From [Mycobacterium] nativiensis (lineage in GTDB: Bacteria > Actinomycetota > Actinomycetes > Mycobacteriales > Mycobacteriaceae): DNA of 64,000 nucleotides. The notes under the pieces are model-generated. The model ran no database searches, had not been told where the DNA came from, and saw only the letters and a list, made by a program, of their open reading frames with translations. Positions 8,674 through 18,387 of this stretch are shown here, one piece after another; the stretch's first letter is position 1, and the number at the start of each line of letters is the position of its first letter. Location: assembly GCF_020172685.1 (NCBI RefSeq), contig NZ_CP083986.1:4110158-4174157 (forward strand), in the 5' to 3' direction. The translations under genes were made by a program, and so were the position numbers.

Positions 8674-8977
8674 TACCCACTTCGCTTTCGGCCCCCGGAT
8701 CGGGTGCGAGACTACCGGCTCACGCGACGTCTACGGGGTCTTTCCGATACCGACGCCGCCGGTGGTGCAGCCGACGCCGCCGGTGGCTTCGGGGACGCCC
8801 TGAGCGGATTCGACCCGTTCGGATTCCCCGGCTTCTGAGGGATCCCTGCGGGGGCAGTGCGAATCAGGGGACGCCGAACATCCCAGGTGACCAATGCCAC
8901 GGGCCTGGGATGTTTGGCGTCCTCCTCGAATGGCAATTCCGGCGGCAGCGCGTACCAGGACGATCATCGGGGGGACC
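8674..8977. other. Gap between atsA and the eccE-like gene
   Basis: This 304-base gap has no supported gene. A 16-base unit, CCGACGCCGCCGGTGG, is repeated at 8750-8765 and 8771-8786 (21-base period). On the + strand that stretch reads as an open DAAGG-rich tail ending at 8838 with no start codon, possibly a gene remnant. A large inverted repeat (8867-8924) precedes the eccE-like gene. It must hold promoters for both flanking genes, but none is obvious. Confidence 0.6.
8867..8924. repeat. 21-bp inverted repeat upstream of the eccE-like gene
   Basis: Arms 8867-8887 and 8904-8924 pair over 21 positions, with G-T wobbles only, around a 16-base loop. The core is GACGCCRAACATCCCAGG. No T-run follows on either strand, so it is not a standard terminator. 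It ends 53 bases before the eccE-like start. It could be a transcript hairpin, an operator or a small mobile-repeat remnant. Confidence 0.8.
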
Positions 8978-10168
8978 ATGAGGGCGCAGCACACGTTTGG
9001 GTTGAATCTGTCCTGGCTGCGTGTCACGACGGTATTCCTCATCGACCTGGCGATCCTGGGGATCGCGAGCCATTGGCCCGACCAGCTCGGATCTGCCCAC
9101 CGCGCCTGGTGGCCCGCGGTCGGGATCGCGGCGCTGCTGACCTTGGCAGCCCTGATCACCCATCGCCGGGTGCCCCTGACCACCGTGGCGGCAGCGCGGG
9201 TATTCGACCGATTCGCCGACCCGGCCGCCTTGTTGACCGAGGGGCGCACGGCCGCTTTCGACCACCGGCGCCGCTACAGCCGCGAAGTGGTCGGGGTGCG
9301 CGAGTACAAGGGCCGGCTGGTGACCGTCATCGCCGTCTCAGCACCGCCCGCGGAAAACTCTGGGCGGCACCGTCGCGGCCCGCAGCCGGTGACGGCACTG
9401 CCGGCCGGCCTCATCGCCGCCAACCTGCGACAGTTCGACGTCCGATTGGACGGTATCGACGTGGTGTCTGTTCGGACCTACGACACCGCCGACGACGACG
9501 CGGGCGACGACGGGGAGGAGAGCCCGCGGGTGCCGGCCGCGCCGAGCCTGCACGAGAACTGGCTGATCTTGCGGATGGATCCGATGCGCAACGCCGACGC
9601 GGTCGCAGTCCGCGATTCGGTGGCCGCCACTCTCGCCGCCGCCACCGAACGGTTGGCCCACGACCTGCAGGAGTGCCACATCGTCACCCGCGTCCTGAGG
9701 GCCGAAGAGTTCGACCAGGTCGACGCGGCGGTGTTGGCCGGCCTACAGCCCACCCGGATCCGCCGTCGACGGCGTCGACTGAAGCAGAAACAGCCCAAGG
9801 GGCCCAAGCACTACGCGGCCACCTTCTGGATGTCGCCGCGCGACATCGACTCGGCGAACCTGGAGCAACTGTGGGAACCGACGGTCGAGGCCACCGCCGT
9901 CACAGTGCGGTTGGCACCACGAAACAGCCGAACAGAGGTATCGGTATTGGTGCGCTACCACAGCGCCAGCCGGCTACGCCGAAAGGCTTGGGCCGGACTC
10001 AATCGCCTCAACGGCCGGCAACTGACCGCCCTGCGCAACAGCCTGCCCACGCCGATGCGTCGGACACTCGCGGTGCCCGCCCGCGTGATGGACAGTCAAG
10101 AGACGTTGCAGGTGCCGCTCGGGCCAACCGAGCAGCAACCGCTGGCACGGGTCAGAGTGCCGGCGTAA
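8978..10168 (+). CDS. Orphan EccE5-like type VII secretion protein
   Basis: The 396-residue protein resembles EccE5 of ESX-5 (Rv1797, about 406 residues) along its whole length. From memory of that family the shared blocks are FGLxLSWxRVT, VGVREYKGRL, LRQFDVRLDGIDVVSV, LRMDPMRNADAVAVRDS, ATFWMSPRDID and AGLNRLNGRQLTALRNSLP. Two membrane segments lie near residues 10-28 and 39-57, then a cytoplasmic EccE domain. EccE forms the outer edge of the ESX inner-membrane complex. Normally it is encoded with eccB-eccC-mycP in an ESX locus. Here it stands alone, facing right between atsA and rpsQ, both leftward. The start at 8978 has a GGGGGA ribosome-binding site. It may be a spare subunit or a relocated copy. 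Confidence 0.85.
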   Translation: MRAQHTFGLNLSWLRVTTVFLIDLAILGIASHWPDQLGSAHRAWWPAVGIAALLTLAALITHRRVPLTTVAAARVFDRFADPAALLTEGRTAAFDHRRRYSREVVGVREYKGRLVTVIAVSAPPAENSGRHRRGPQPVTALPAGLIAANLRQFDVRLDGIDVVSVRTYDTADDDAGDDGEESPRVPAAPSLHENWLILRMDPMRNADAVAVRDSVAATLAAATERLAHDLQECHIVTRVLRAEEFDQVDAAVLAGLQPTRIRRRRRRLKQKQPKGPKHYAATFWMSPRDIDSANLEQLWEPTVEATAVTVRLAPRNSRTEVSVLVRYHSASRLRRKAWAGLNRLNGRQLTALRNSLPTPMRRTLAVPARVMDSQETLQVPLGPTEQQPLARVRVPA

Positions 10169-10205
10169 CCCGAGACCCGACTGATCCAGACACGGCCCCG
10201 CAGAC

Positions 10206-10245
10206 GACAAAGCCCCGCGACGCGCAGGTCGCGGGGCGTGTCGTT
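10206..10245. terminator. Terminator between the eccE-like gene and rpsQ
   Basis: A perfect 10-bp stem, GCCCCGCGAC (10212-10221) and GTCGCGGGGC (10228-10237), has a 6-base loop. It sits between the converging eccE-like and rpsQ stops, 9 bases after the latter. Short T-containing tails occur on both sides (GTGTCGTT rightward, CTTTGTCG leftward), so it probably stops both transcripts and ends the S10 operon at rpsQ. Confidence 0.8.
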
Positions 10246-10246
10246 A

Positions 10247-10570
10247 CTACTTGGCCTTCTCCAGGATTTCCACCAGGCGCCAGCGCTTCGTCGCCGACAA
10301 CGGGCGGGTCTCCATCAGCGACACGCGGTCGCCGATGCCGGCCGTGTTGTTCTCGTCGTGCGCCTTGACCTTCTTGGTGGTCCGGATGATCTTGCCGTAC
10401 AGCGGGTGCTTCATACGGTCTTCGAGCTCCACGACGATGGTCTTCTCCATCTTGTCGCTGACCACGTAGCCGATCTGCGTCTTACGGCGGCCCCGCGGCT
10501 TCTCCGTGCGCGGAGTGTGCTTGGGACCCTTCTCCGCTGCGGCGCCCTTGGTCTTTGCAGCCTCTGCCAT
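10247..10570 (-). CDS. rpsQ: 30S ribosomal protein S17
   Basis: S17 (107 residues) binds 16S rRNA early in assembly. The OB-fold core [20 protein letters not shown] and the C-terminal [25 protein letters not shown] are conserved. An Ala/Lys-rich N-terminal ~25 residues precede the core. It is the last gene of the S10 operon and its ATG overlaps the end of rpmC. Confidence 0.98.
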   Translation of the reverse strand: MAEAAKTKGAAAEKGPKHTPRTEKPRGRRKTQIGYVVSDKMEKTIVVELEDRMKHPLYGKIIRTTKKVKAHDENNTAGIGDRVSLMETRPLSATKRWRLVEILEKAK

Positions 10571-10812
10571 TACGATGCCTCGCCTTCAGAACCATCGGGA
10601 CCGGACGCAAGGCCCAGTTCCCGTTCGCGCAACACGGTGTAGATACGCGCAATCTGGTGGCGCACCGTGCGGAGCCGACGGTTGTTGCTGAGCTGCCCGG
10701 TCGCCATCTGGAAACGCAGGTTGAACAGCTCTTCTTTGGACTCGCGCAGCTGCTCGACGAGCTCGTCGGCGCTAAGCTCGCGCAGTTCGCCGGCGGTAAC
10801 TCCGACTGCCAT
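10570..10812 (-). CDS. rpmC: 50S ribosomal protein L29
   Basis: L29 (80 residues) lies at the polypeptide exit tunnel near the SRP and trigger-factor site. Characteristic residues are [20 protein letters not shown] and [12 protein letters not shown]. It overlaps rplP and rpsQ by one base each, in the order rplP-rpmC-rpsQ standard in bacteria. Confidence 0.98.
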   Translation of the reverse strand: MAVGVTAGELRELSADELVEQLRESKEELFNLRFQMATGQLSNNRRLRTVRHQIARIYTVLRERELGLASGPDGSEGEAS

Positions 10813-11228
10813 CAGAACTGCTCCTCTCGGGTGACGATGCGCGCCTTGATCGGCAGCTTGTGGATCGCCCGGGTCAGTGCGGCGCGGGCGACTTCCTCAT
10901 TCGGGTAGCTCAACTCGAACAGCACCCGGCCGGGCTTGACGTTGGCGACCCACCATTCCGGCGAACCCTTACCGGAACCCATCCGGGTCTCGGCGGGCTT
11001 CTTGGTCAGCGGGCGGTCCGGGAAGATGTTGATCCAGACCTTGCCGCCACGCTTGATGTGCCGGTTGATGGCGATACGAGCGGACTCGATCTGCCGGTTG
11101 GTGACGTAGGCGTGCTCCAGTGCCTGGATGCCGAAGTCACCGAAGGTCACCGCGGTACCGCCACTGGCGAGACCGCGCTGTTTCGGGTGGTGCTGCTTCC
11201 GGTGCTTGACCTTGCGGGGAATCAACAT
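10812..11228 (-). CDS. rplP: 50S ribosomal protein L16
   Basis: L16 (138 residues) helps position A-site tRNA. It begins [19 protein letters not shown], and the [20 protein letters not shown] block is invariant in the family. It starts two bases after the rpsC stop and overlaps rpmC by one base. Confidence 0.98.
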   Translation of the reverse strand: MLIPRKVKHRKQHHPKQRGLASGGTAVTFGDFGIQALEHAYVTNRQIESARIAINRHIKRGGKVWINIFPDRPLTKKPAETRMGSGKGSPEWWVANVKPGRVLFELSYPNEEVARAALTRAIHKLPIKARIVTREEQF

Positions 11229-11230
11229 GA

Positions 11231-12659
<1,429 letters not shown>

Positions 12660-12663
<4 letters not shown>

Positions 12664-12941
12664 CGGCGCTTAGCCTTCCGGTCGTCTTTGATGTGTCCCT
12701 TGAAGGTGCGCGTCGGAGCAAATTCGCCGAGCTTGTGCCCGACCATCGACTCGGTGACGAATACCGGGACGTGCTTGCGGCCGTCGTGTACGGCGAACGT
12801 GTGCCCGATGAAATCCGGGATGATCGTCGACCGACGCGACCAGGTCTTGATGACCTGCTTGGTGTTCTTCTCGTTCTGAGCGTCGACCTTCTTGAGGACA
12901 TGGTCGTCGACGAACGGGCCCTTCTTGAGGCTGCGTGGCAT
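12660..12941 (-). CDS. rpsS: 30S ribosomal protein S19
   Basis: S19 (93 residues) sits in the 30S head and forms inter-subunit bridges. It begins [20 protein letters not shown] and ends in [20 protein letters not shown], both invariant. It lies 18 bases after rplB and overlaps rplV by four bases. Confidence 0.98.
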
Positions 12942-12959
12942 CGTTTTCCCTCCGCTTCC

Positions 12960-13796
12960 CTAGCGCTTCTTGCCGGTGCGCCGGCGTCGGACGATGAGCT
13001 TGTCGCTGGGCTTGTTCGGCCGGCGGGTGCGACCCTCCGGCTTACCCCACGGGCTGACCGGGTGCCGGCCGCCGGAGGTCTTGCCCTCACCACCACCGTG
13101 CGGGTGGTCCACCGGGTTCATCACCACACCACGGACGGACGGGCGCTTGCCCTTCCACCGCATGCGGCCGGCCTTACCCCAGTTGATGTTGGCCTGCTCG
13201 GCGTTGCCCACCTCGCCGACGGTGGCGCGGCAGCGCACGTCGACACGGCGGATCTCACCGGAAGGCATACGCAGCGAGGCGTAGGCGCCTTCCTTGCCCA
13301 GCAACTGGATGCTGGAGCCGGCCGAGCGAGCCATCTTGGCGCCGCCGCCCGGGCGCAGCTCCACGGCGTGCACCATGGTGCCGGCCGGGATGTTGCGCAG
13401 CGGCAGGCTGTTGCCCGGCTTGATGTCGGCGTTGGGGCCGGACTCCACCACGTCGCCCTGCGACAGACCCTGCGGGGCGATGATGTAACGCTTCTCGCCG
13501 TCCAGGTAGTGCAGCAGCGCGATGCGGGCGGTGCGGTTCGGGTCGTACTCGATGTGCGCGACCTTCGCGTTGACGCCGTCCTTGTCGTGGCGACGGAAGT
13601 CGATCACGCGGAAGGCGCGCTTGTGGCCACCGCCCTTGTGCCGGGTGGTGATCCGGCCGTGGGCGTTACGCCCGCCCTTGCCGTGCAGCGGCCGAACCAG
13701 CGACTTCTCCGGGTGGGAGCGGGTGAGCTCGGCGAAATCGGAGACGCTGGCACCGCGACGACCGGGGGTCGTCGGCTTGTACTTGCGGATTCCCAT
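12960..13796 (-). CDS. rplB: 50S ribosomal protein L2
   Basis: L2 (278 residues) is required for subunit association and peptidyl-transferase activity. The start [15 protein letters not shown] and the C-terminal [19 protein letters not shown] with the essential His are intact. It lies 27 bases downstream of rplW. Confidence 0.98.
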   Translation of the reverse strand: MGIRKYKPTTPGRRGASVSDFAELTRSHPEKSLVRPLHGKGGRNAHGRITTRHKGGGHKRAFRVIDFRRHDKDGVNAKVAHIEYDPNRTARIALLHYLDGEKRYIIAPQGLSQGDVVESGPNADIKPGNSLPLRNIPAGTMVHAVELRPGGGAKMARSAGSSIQLLGKEGAYASLRMPSGEIRRVDVRCRATVGEVGNAEQANINWGKAGRMRWKGKRPSVRGVVMNPVDHPHGGGEGKTSGGRHPVSPWGKPEGRTRRPNKPSDKLIVRRRRTGKKR

Positions 13797-13823
13797 GTCA
13801 GTTAGGTCTCTCTCTCACTCCGG

Positions 13824-14126
13824 TCAGGCCGGTGCGGCGAACAGGTCGATCGGCTTGCTGCCGGGCGCCAGGGTCACAATGGCGCGCTTGGTGTCCTTGC
13901 GCTTGCCGTAGCCGGCCCGGGCGCGCTTGCGCTTACCCGGCCGGTTCGCGGTGTTCACCGACGCGACCTTGACGGAGAAGATCTTCTCGATGGCGATCTT
14001 GATCTGCGTCTTGTTCGAGTCGGGCCGCACCACGAAGGTGTACACGTTGTCCTCGATCAGCCCGTAGGACTTCTCGGAGATGACCGGCGCGAGGATGATG
14101 TCGCGGGGATCGGTGATGGTCGCCAT
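13824..14126 (-). CDS. rplW: 50S ribosomal protein L23
   Basis: L23 (100 residues) is the main docking site for trigger factor and SRP at the tunnel exit. Recognised by [27 protein letters not shown] start and [19 protein letters not shown]. It overlaps rplD by one base. Confidence 0.97.
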   Translation of the reverse strand: MATITDPRDIILAPVISEKSYGLIEDNVYTFVVRPDSNKTQIKIAIEKIFSVKVASVNTANRPGKRKRARAGYGKRKDTKRAIVTLAPGSKPIDLFAAPA

Positions 14127-14782
14127 CAGGCCGAAACCTCCTCGGTTTTGGCGGTGTGAGCCTCGATGTAGGCGTTCAGAGCCTCGACGCTGAACACCAC
14201 GTCGTCGGCACGCAGCACATCGTGGGTGTTGAGCTGGTCCGGAGACAGGATGTGTACACCGGGCAGGTTGCGCACGCTCTTGGCGCCGGTCTCATCGGCC
14301 CGGCCGATGACGATCAGCACCTGCTTGCGGTCGGTGATCGAACCCAGGAACGCCTTGGCGCTCTTGGTCGACGGGGTCTGCCCGCTCACCAGTTCGGTGA
14401 TCGCGTGGATACGGCCGTTGCGCGCCCGGTCCGACAGCGCACCGCGCAGGGCGGCGGCGATCATCTTCTTCGGGGTGCGCTGGCTGTAGTCGCGCGGCTT
14501 GGGGCCGTGCACCACGCCACCACCGGTGAACTGCGGGGCGCGGGTCGAGCCCTGACGAGCCCGGCCGGTTCCCTTCTGGCGGTAAGGCTTACGGCCACCG
14601 CCGCTGACCTCACCGCGGGTCTTGGTCGAGTGCGTGCCCTGACGAGCCGCGGCCAGCTGCGCGATGACCACCTGGTGCATCAGCGCGATGTTCGCGGGAG
14701 CGTCGAACAGCTCGGCGGGCAGCTCGACCGAGCCGCTCTTCTTGCCGTCCGGGGTCTTGACGTCAATCTTGATGCCGGCCAT
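14126..14782 (-). CDS. rplD: 50S ribosomal protein L4
   Basis: L4 (218 residues) has the tunnel-lining loop [19 protein letters not shown], where macrolide-resistance changes can occur. The C-terminal [17 protein letters not shown] is typical. In E. coli L4 autoregulates the S10 operon; no mycobacterial equivalent can be inferred from this sequence. It overlaps both rplC and rplW by one base. Confidence 0.98.
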   Translation of the reverse strand: MAGIKIDVKTPDGKKSGSVELPAELFDAPANIALMHQVVIAQLAAARQGTHSTKTRGEVSGGGRKPYRQKGTGRARQGSTRAPQFTGGGVVHGPKPRDYSQRTPKKMIAAALRGALSDRARNGRIHAITELVSGQTPSTKSAKAFLGSITDRKQVLIVIGRADETGAKSVRNLPGVHILSPDQLNTHDVLRADDVVFSVEALNAYIEAHTAKTEEVSA

Positions 14783-15435
14783 TACTTCTCACCCTTTTTG
14801 ATCGCGCTGCGGACCAGGACCAGCCCACCGTTGCGGCCCGGAATGGCGCCCTTGATCAACAGCACACCGTTCTCGGCGTCCACCTTGTGCACCACCAGGT
14901 TCTGGGTGGTGACACGGTCGTTACCCATCCGACCCGACATCCGGGTGCCCTTGAACACCCGGCCGGGGGTCGAGCAGCCACCGATCGAACCGGGACGACG
15001 GTGCACTGCCTGGGCGCCGTGTCCGGCGCCCTGGCCGGCAAAGCCGTGCCGCTTCATGGTGCCGGCGAAGCCCTTGCCCTTCGAGGTGCCGGTGACATCC
15101 ACGAAGGCGCCGTCGGCGAAGATCTCGGCGGTCAGCTCCTGGCCGACCTCGTAGGCGGCTGCGGCGGCCTCATCGGCAAGACGCAGCTCGGCGAGGTGAC
15201 GGCGGGGGTTCACACCAGCGGCGGCGTACTGACCGGTGACCGGCTTGTTCACCTTGCGGGGGCTGATCTCGCCGTAGGCGAGCTGCACGGCGCTGTAGCC
15301 GTCGCGCTCGGGAGTACGGATGCGGGTCACCACGTTGGGCCCGGCCTTGACGACCGTGACCGGCACGACCTTGTTGTTCTCGTCGAACACCTGCGTCATG
15401 CCCAGTTTGGTACCCAAAATACCTTTGCGTGCCAT
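14782..15435 (-). CDS. rplC: 50S ribosomal protein L3
   Basis: L3 (217 residues) initiates 50S assembly and reaches the peptidyl-transferase centre. It starts [19 protein letters not shown], and the [20 protein letters not shown] loop, known as a site of linezolid-resistance mutation, is wild-type-like. It starts 14 bases after the rpsJ stop. Confidence 0.98.
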   Translation of the reverse strand: MARKGILGTKLGMTQVFDENNKVVPVTVVKAGPNVVTRIRTPERDGYSAVQLAYGEISPRKVNKPVTGQYAAAGVNPRRHLAELRLADEAAAAAYEVGQELTAEIFADGAFVDVTGTSKGKGFAGTMKRHGFAGQGAGHGAQAVHRRPGSIGGCSTPGRVFKGTRMSGRMGNDRVTTQNLVVHKVDAENGVLLIKGAIPGRNGGLVLVRSAIKKGEK

Positions 15436-15449
15436 GGTTTTCGGTGCTC

Positions 15450-15755
15450 CTACTGAATGTTGACGTCGACGCTGGCCGGCAGATCGATGCGCATCAGAGC
15501 GTCAACGGTCTTCGGCGTGGGATCGAGGATGTCGATCAGGCGCTTGTGGGTGCGCATCTCGAAGTGCTCCCGCGAGTCCTTGTACTTGTGCGGCGACCGA
15601 ATGACGCAGTAGATGTTCTTCTCGGTCGGCAGCGGCACCGGGCCCACCACGCTGGCACCGGTGCGAGTGACGGTCTCGACGATTTTGCGCGCCGAGGCGT
15701 CAATAGCCTCATGGTCGTAGGCCTTGAGCCTGATGCGGATCTTTTGTCCCGCCAC
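15450..15755 (-). CDS. rpsJ: 30S ribosomal protein S10 (NusE)
   Basis: S10 (101 residues) is a 30S head protein and, as NusE, links NusG-bound RNA polymerase to the ribosome. It starts at GTG 15755 ([15 protein letters not shown]) and ends in [13 protein letters not shown] longer frame to 15917 exists but lies outside the conserved protein. It is the first gene of the leftward S10 operon. Confidence 0.98.
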   Translation of the reverse strand: MAGQKIRIRLKAYDHEAIDASARKIVETVTRTGASVVGPVPLPTEKNIYCVIRSPHKYKDSREHFEMRTHKRLIDILDPTPKTVDALMRIDLPASVDVNIQ

Positions 15756-16115
15756 GCTTGTGTTCCTCACTCCTGCAAAGGGGGTCCGTTTCCGAACCCG
15801 GTGCGCCCCCGCGCGCCGGGGCCCGCTCGGGCCCGTATCGACACTGCGTTGGACGCTGCCGCCGCTGTTTACCTGTCGTGGTTCACCGGTCCCCGCGGTC
15901 GGGCGTGTCGCCCGCACACGGCCCCGCGCACGGTGAAAAATCGCCGTTTGCGAGAGTGTGACCGGATGCGCCCGGGTGGACGCTGGTCGTATGCCCAGCC
16001 AGGGGCAAACCCGGCTCAGGCGAACCTGAACAGTATGCCCCAGATCGGGTCATCGGCCAAATCCCAGGTCGTATCGGCATCAGTCCGGCGAACCACTGGC
16101 CGCGGAGCCGCCGCA
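15756..16115 (-). promoter_or_regulatory. S10 operon leader and promoter region
   Basis: About 360 bases without a supported gene separate rpsJ from the palindrome at 16116. Part is very GC-rich with dyads, for example GGGCCCG/CGGGCCC at 15819-15834. The S10 promoter must lie here; weak leftward -10 candidates such as TACTGT (rightward ACAGTA near 16030) occur, but no convincing -35/-10 pair stands out. Confidence 0.45.
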
Positions 16116-16147
16116 CGGTCGATCTTACCGACGAGTAAGATCGACCG
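16116..16147. promoter_or_regulatory. 32-bp palindrome overlapping the DUF4442 promoter
   Basis: Perfect 13-bp arms, CGGTCGATCTTAC (16116-16128) and GTAAGATCGACCG (16135-16147), flank the 6-base centre CGACGA. Each arm includes TAAGAT, a good -10 box, facing opposite ways (16136-16141 rightward; 16122-16127 leftward). The rightward -10 is eight bases before the GTG at 16150. It looks like an operator that covers the core promoter, and the symmetry suggests a dimeric repressor of TetR or GntR type. Confidence 0.8.
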
Positions 16148-16149
16148 AC

Positions 16150-16623
16150 GTGAGCGGATCTACCAGTACATATCAGATGTGGCGACGTCTTTCGGGCGTG
16201 CCCGGCGGCACCCGGCTGTTCTCCGCCGCGGCGATGGCCAAGGTCCCCTACTTCGCATCCGTGCTGCCGCACGTGGTCCGGATGGAGCCCGGACTGGCCG
16301 AAGTGCTGGTGCCCAAGTGGCCGTTCGTCTACAACCACCTGCACACCGTGCATGCGATCGCATCCTGCAACGCCGCCGAGGTGGCGATGGGGATGTTGAT
16401 GGAGGCCACCGTGCCGAGCAGCCACCGTTGGATCCCCAAGTCGATGAACGTGTCCTACCTGGCCAAGGCGACGACGTCACTGCGGGCCACCGCCCGGCTC
16501 CAGGCCCCGGACTTCGGTGCCATCACCGAGGGAACGGACGTTGTGGTTCCGGTCAGCATCACCGACCGCAGCGGCGCCGAAGTGGTGCACGCCGACATCA
16601 CCACCTGGGTGACCCCGGTCTGA
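16150..16623 (+). CDS. DUF4442 hotdog-fold protein
   Basis: The 157-residue protein has the DUF4442 hotdog fold related to acyl-CoA thioesterases: NHLHTVHAIASCNAAEVAMG in the central helix, then PKSMNVSYLAKATTSLRA and ADITTWV. Its substrate is unknown. The GTG start has no ribosome-binding site but follows a TAAGAT -10 by eight bases, so it is probably translated from a leaderless mRNA, which is common in mycobacteria. It converges on the carboxylesterase, 16 bases away, and is divergent from rpsJ. Confidence 0.85.
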   Translation: MSGSTSTYQMWRRLSGVPGGTRLFSAAAMAKVPYFASVLPHVVRMEPGLAEVLVPKWPFVYNHLHTVHAIASCNAAEVAMGMLMEATVPSSHRWIPKSMNVSYLAKATTSLRATARLQAPDFGAITEGTDVVVPVSITDRSGAEVVHADITTWVTPV

Positions 16624-16639
16624 CCCCTCCTCGCCGGGG

Positions 16640-18271
16640 CTACTTAATACCCGCCCAGAACTCGCACTGGTGCTCGGCGGCGTAGTCGGTGGTCATCCGG
16701 TTGCCGTCGGTCCGCAGTGACATCCACCGGCGGTCGGTCCCGGTCCCGGTCACGGGCCAGTCGGGCTGGCCGACCCCGACCGGTGCACCGGTGACGACGA
16801 ACCCGGTCCAATACTCGATCATCTGGTCGGACAATCGGCGCTGCGCCGGATCCAGGGGCGGAGCACCGCCCATGTCGAACAGATAGCGCATCTCCAATGA
16901 ATGGGTGGCGCCGACCGGGAACGGCACGTGTTCGTACAGCTCGGGCGCCGGAGCGTGCGGGTCGTCGAACTCATAGGCGTAAACCGGTGCCCCGCCGGCC
17001 AGCCCGTCGGCCATCCGGTCGGCGACGCAGGCGAAGATACTGTCGGTCGCCGCGGCCGCGTACGCCAACGAGGTGCTGCCGCCGAACCGTGCGAGTTGAT
17101 AGCGGTCTGCCACCGCGGGGCCGTCATCGGATCCGAAGAGGTCCTTGAGCTCGTCGGGATATTCCGCGGGCGTGATCTCCCGGCCGACCCGCAGATAGCG
17201 CAGCGCCACGAACATGGTGAATTCGTCGCGGTTGATACCCAACAGCACCGGCACCGCGGCGGCCTGGCCATCTTGGCCCTCGCCGAACACCCGCATCGGA
17301 TCGGTTGGCAGCGACGGGGTTCCGACCACCGGGCCGCTGAGGTGGTCGGTGCCGAACCGGGCGTACCAGAGCGGCTTGGTCAACCGATCGGCCGGCAGCG
17401 CCCGCAGGCACCTGGCGACATCCGCGTCATCGTGGTCGGCGCAGCCCACCGATTCGGTGTATTCGCGGCTGATCCGCCGGGCCTCGGGCACCTCGACCTG
17501 AGCCTGGCACGGCCCGCTCTGAATGATCGCGGACCGGAACAGTCCTTTCGACTCCGGTGCGGCCAGGTGGTCACAGACCGACATGCCACCGGCCGATTCG
17601 CCGGCGACGGTCACCTTCGCCGGGTCACCGCCGAACTCGGCGATGTTGTCACGCACCCAGCGCAGCGCCGCCTGTTGGTCGGCCAGTCCATAGTTGCCGG
17701 CCTCCCCCAGCGCGGAGTCGGCCAGGAAGCCCAGCGCTCCCAGTCGGTAGTTGATGGTGACGACGATGATGCGGCCGCGGACCGCGAGCCGTTGGGCGTG
17801 ATAGATGTCGCCGGCGCCACGCATGAAGCTGCCGCCGTGGATCCACACCATGACCGGCAGCGGTTCGGCGGCCGACCCGGTCGGCGTCCACACGTTGAGC
17901 GTCAGGCAGTCCTCGCTGATCGGGTCCACCTCGGCGGCATCCGGCTGGACGCACCACGGCCCACGCTTGACGGCCTCGCGCACCCCCGGCCAGGCCGGCA
18001 TCGGCGCCGGCGGCTGCCAGCGCAGCGGCCCGACCGGTGGCGCCGCATAGGGGATCCCCTGGAACAGCCGGTGATCCGGGCCGACCGTGCCGCGCAGCAA
18101 CCCGGCGGCGGTCCGCACCACGTCGGTGTTCAGCGCGACCGCGTGGGCCGGGACACCCGACTGCGACGACGCCCCGTCGGAGCGGGCGCACCCGGCGGCC
18201 AGCACCGCGATCACCGCCAGTGCGGCGGCACCCACCCGCAGTGCACGGCGCGGCCTTGATCCGGTCAACAT
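16640..18271 (-). CDS. Type B carboxylesterase, predicted lipoprotein
   Basis: This alpha/beta-hydrolase of the carboxylesterase B family has 543 residues. The ATG at 18271 is preferred because it opens directly onto a lipoprotein signal: MLTGSRPRRA, a hydrophobic core, then lipobox VLAAGC with Cys28. Catalytic Ser226 lies in GESAGG, the oxyanion hole is HGGSF, and a late His lies in GATHSLEMRY. It would act on ester substrates at the outer membrane face. It is divergent from the P450 at 18388. A longer frame to 18397 would hide the signal and is rejected. Confidence 0.9.
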   Translation of the reverse strand: MLTGSRPRRALRVGAAALAVIAVLAAGCARSDGASSQSGVPAHAVALNTDVVRTAAGLLRGTVGPDHRLFQGIPYAAPPVGPLRWQPPAPMPAWPGVREAVKRGPWCVQPDAAEVDPISEDCLTLNVWTPTGSAAEPLPVMVWIHGGSFMRGAGDIYHAQRLAVRGRIIVVTINYRLGALGFLADSALGEAGNYGLADQQAALRWVRDNIAEFGGDPAKVTVAGESAGGMSVCDHLAAPESKGLFRSAIIQSGPCQAQVEVPEARRISREYTESVGCADHDDADVARCLRALPADRLTKPLWYARFGTDHLSGPVVGTPSLPTDPMRVFGEGQDGQAAAVPVLLGINRDEFTMFVALRYLRVGREITPAEYPDELKDLFGSDDGPAVADRYQLARFGGSTSLAYAAAATDSIFACVADRMADGLAGGAPVYAYEFDDPHAPAPELYEHVPFPVGATHSLEMRYLFDMGGAPPLDPAQRRLSDQMIEYWTGFVVTGAPVGVGQPDWPVTGTGTDRRWMSLRTDGNRMTTDYAAEHQCEFWAGIK

Positions 18272-18319
18272 GACCGATGAGCCTAATCGGCCGGATCGAC
18301 GTAAATCGCCACCACGGCG

Positions 18320-18360
18320 GGTGAATTTCACCGACACTGGAGAAAAGCTGACACCTGTCA
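18320..18360. promoter_or_regulatory. Two small palindromes between esterase and P450
   Basis: GGTGAATTTCACC (18320-18332) and TGACACCTGTCA (18349-18360) are perfect short palindromes in the 116-base divergent gap. Either could be an operator for both genes. No regulator is encoded next to them. Confidence 0.4.
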
Positions 18361-18387
18361 AAAAATCCACGGGGCGAGGAGTCGACG

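Noticed and set aside
6688..8838. 716-codon open frame on the + strand opposite atsA
   Set aside because: It mirrors the high-GC third-position pattern of atsA, has Arg/Gly/Ala-rich random composition and no domain. The - strand sulfatase is unambiguous.
8674..10245. Insertion sequence or integron carrying the eccE-like gene
   Set aside because: No transposase, integrase, target-site duplication or tRNA is visible around it; only the inverted repeat at 8867 remains unexplained.
15756..15917. Longer S10 protein starting at 15917
   Set aside because: The extra 54 residues are not part of S10, which starts at the GTG 15755 in all relatives I know.
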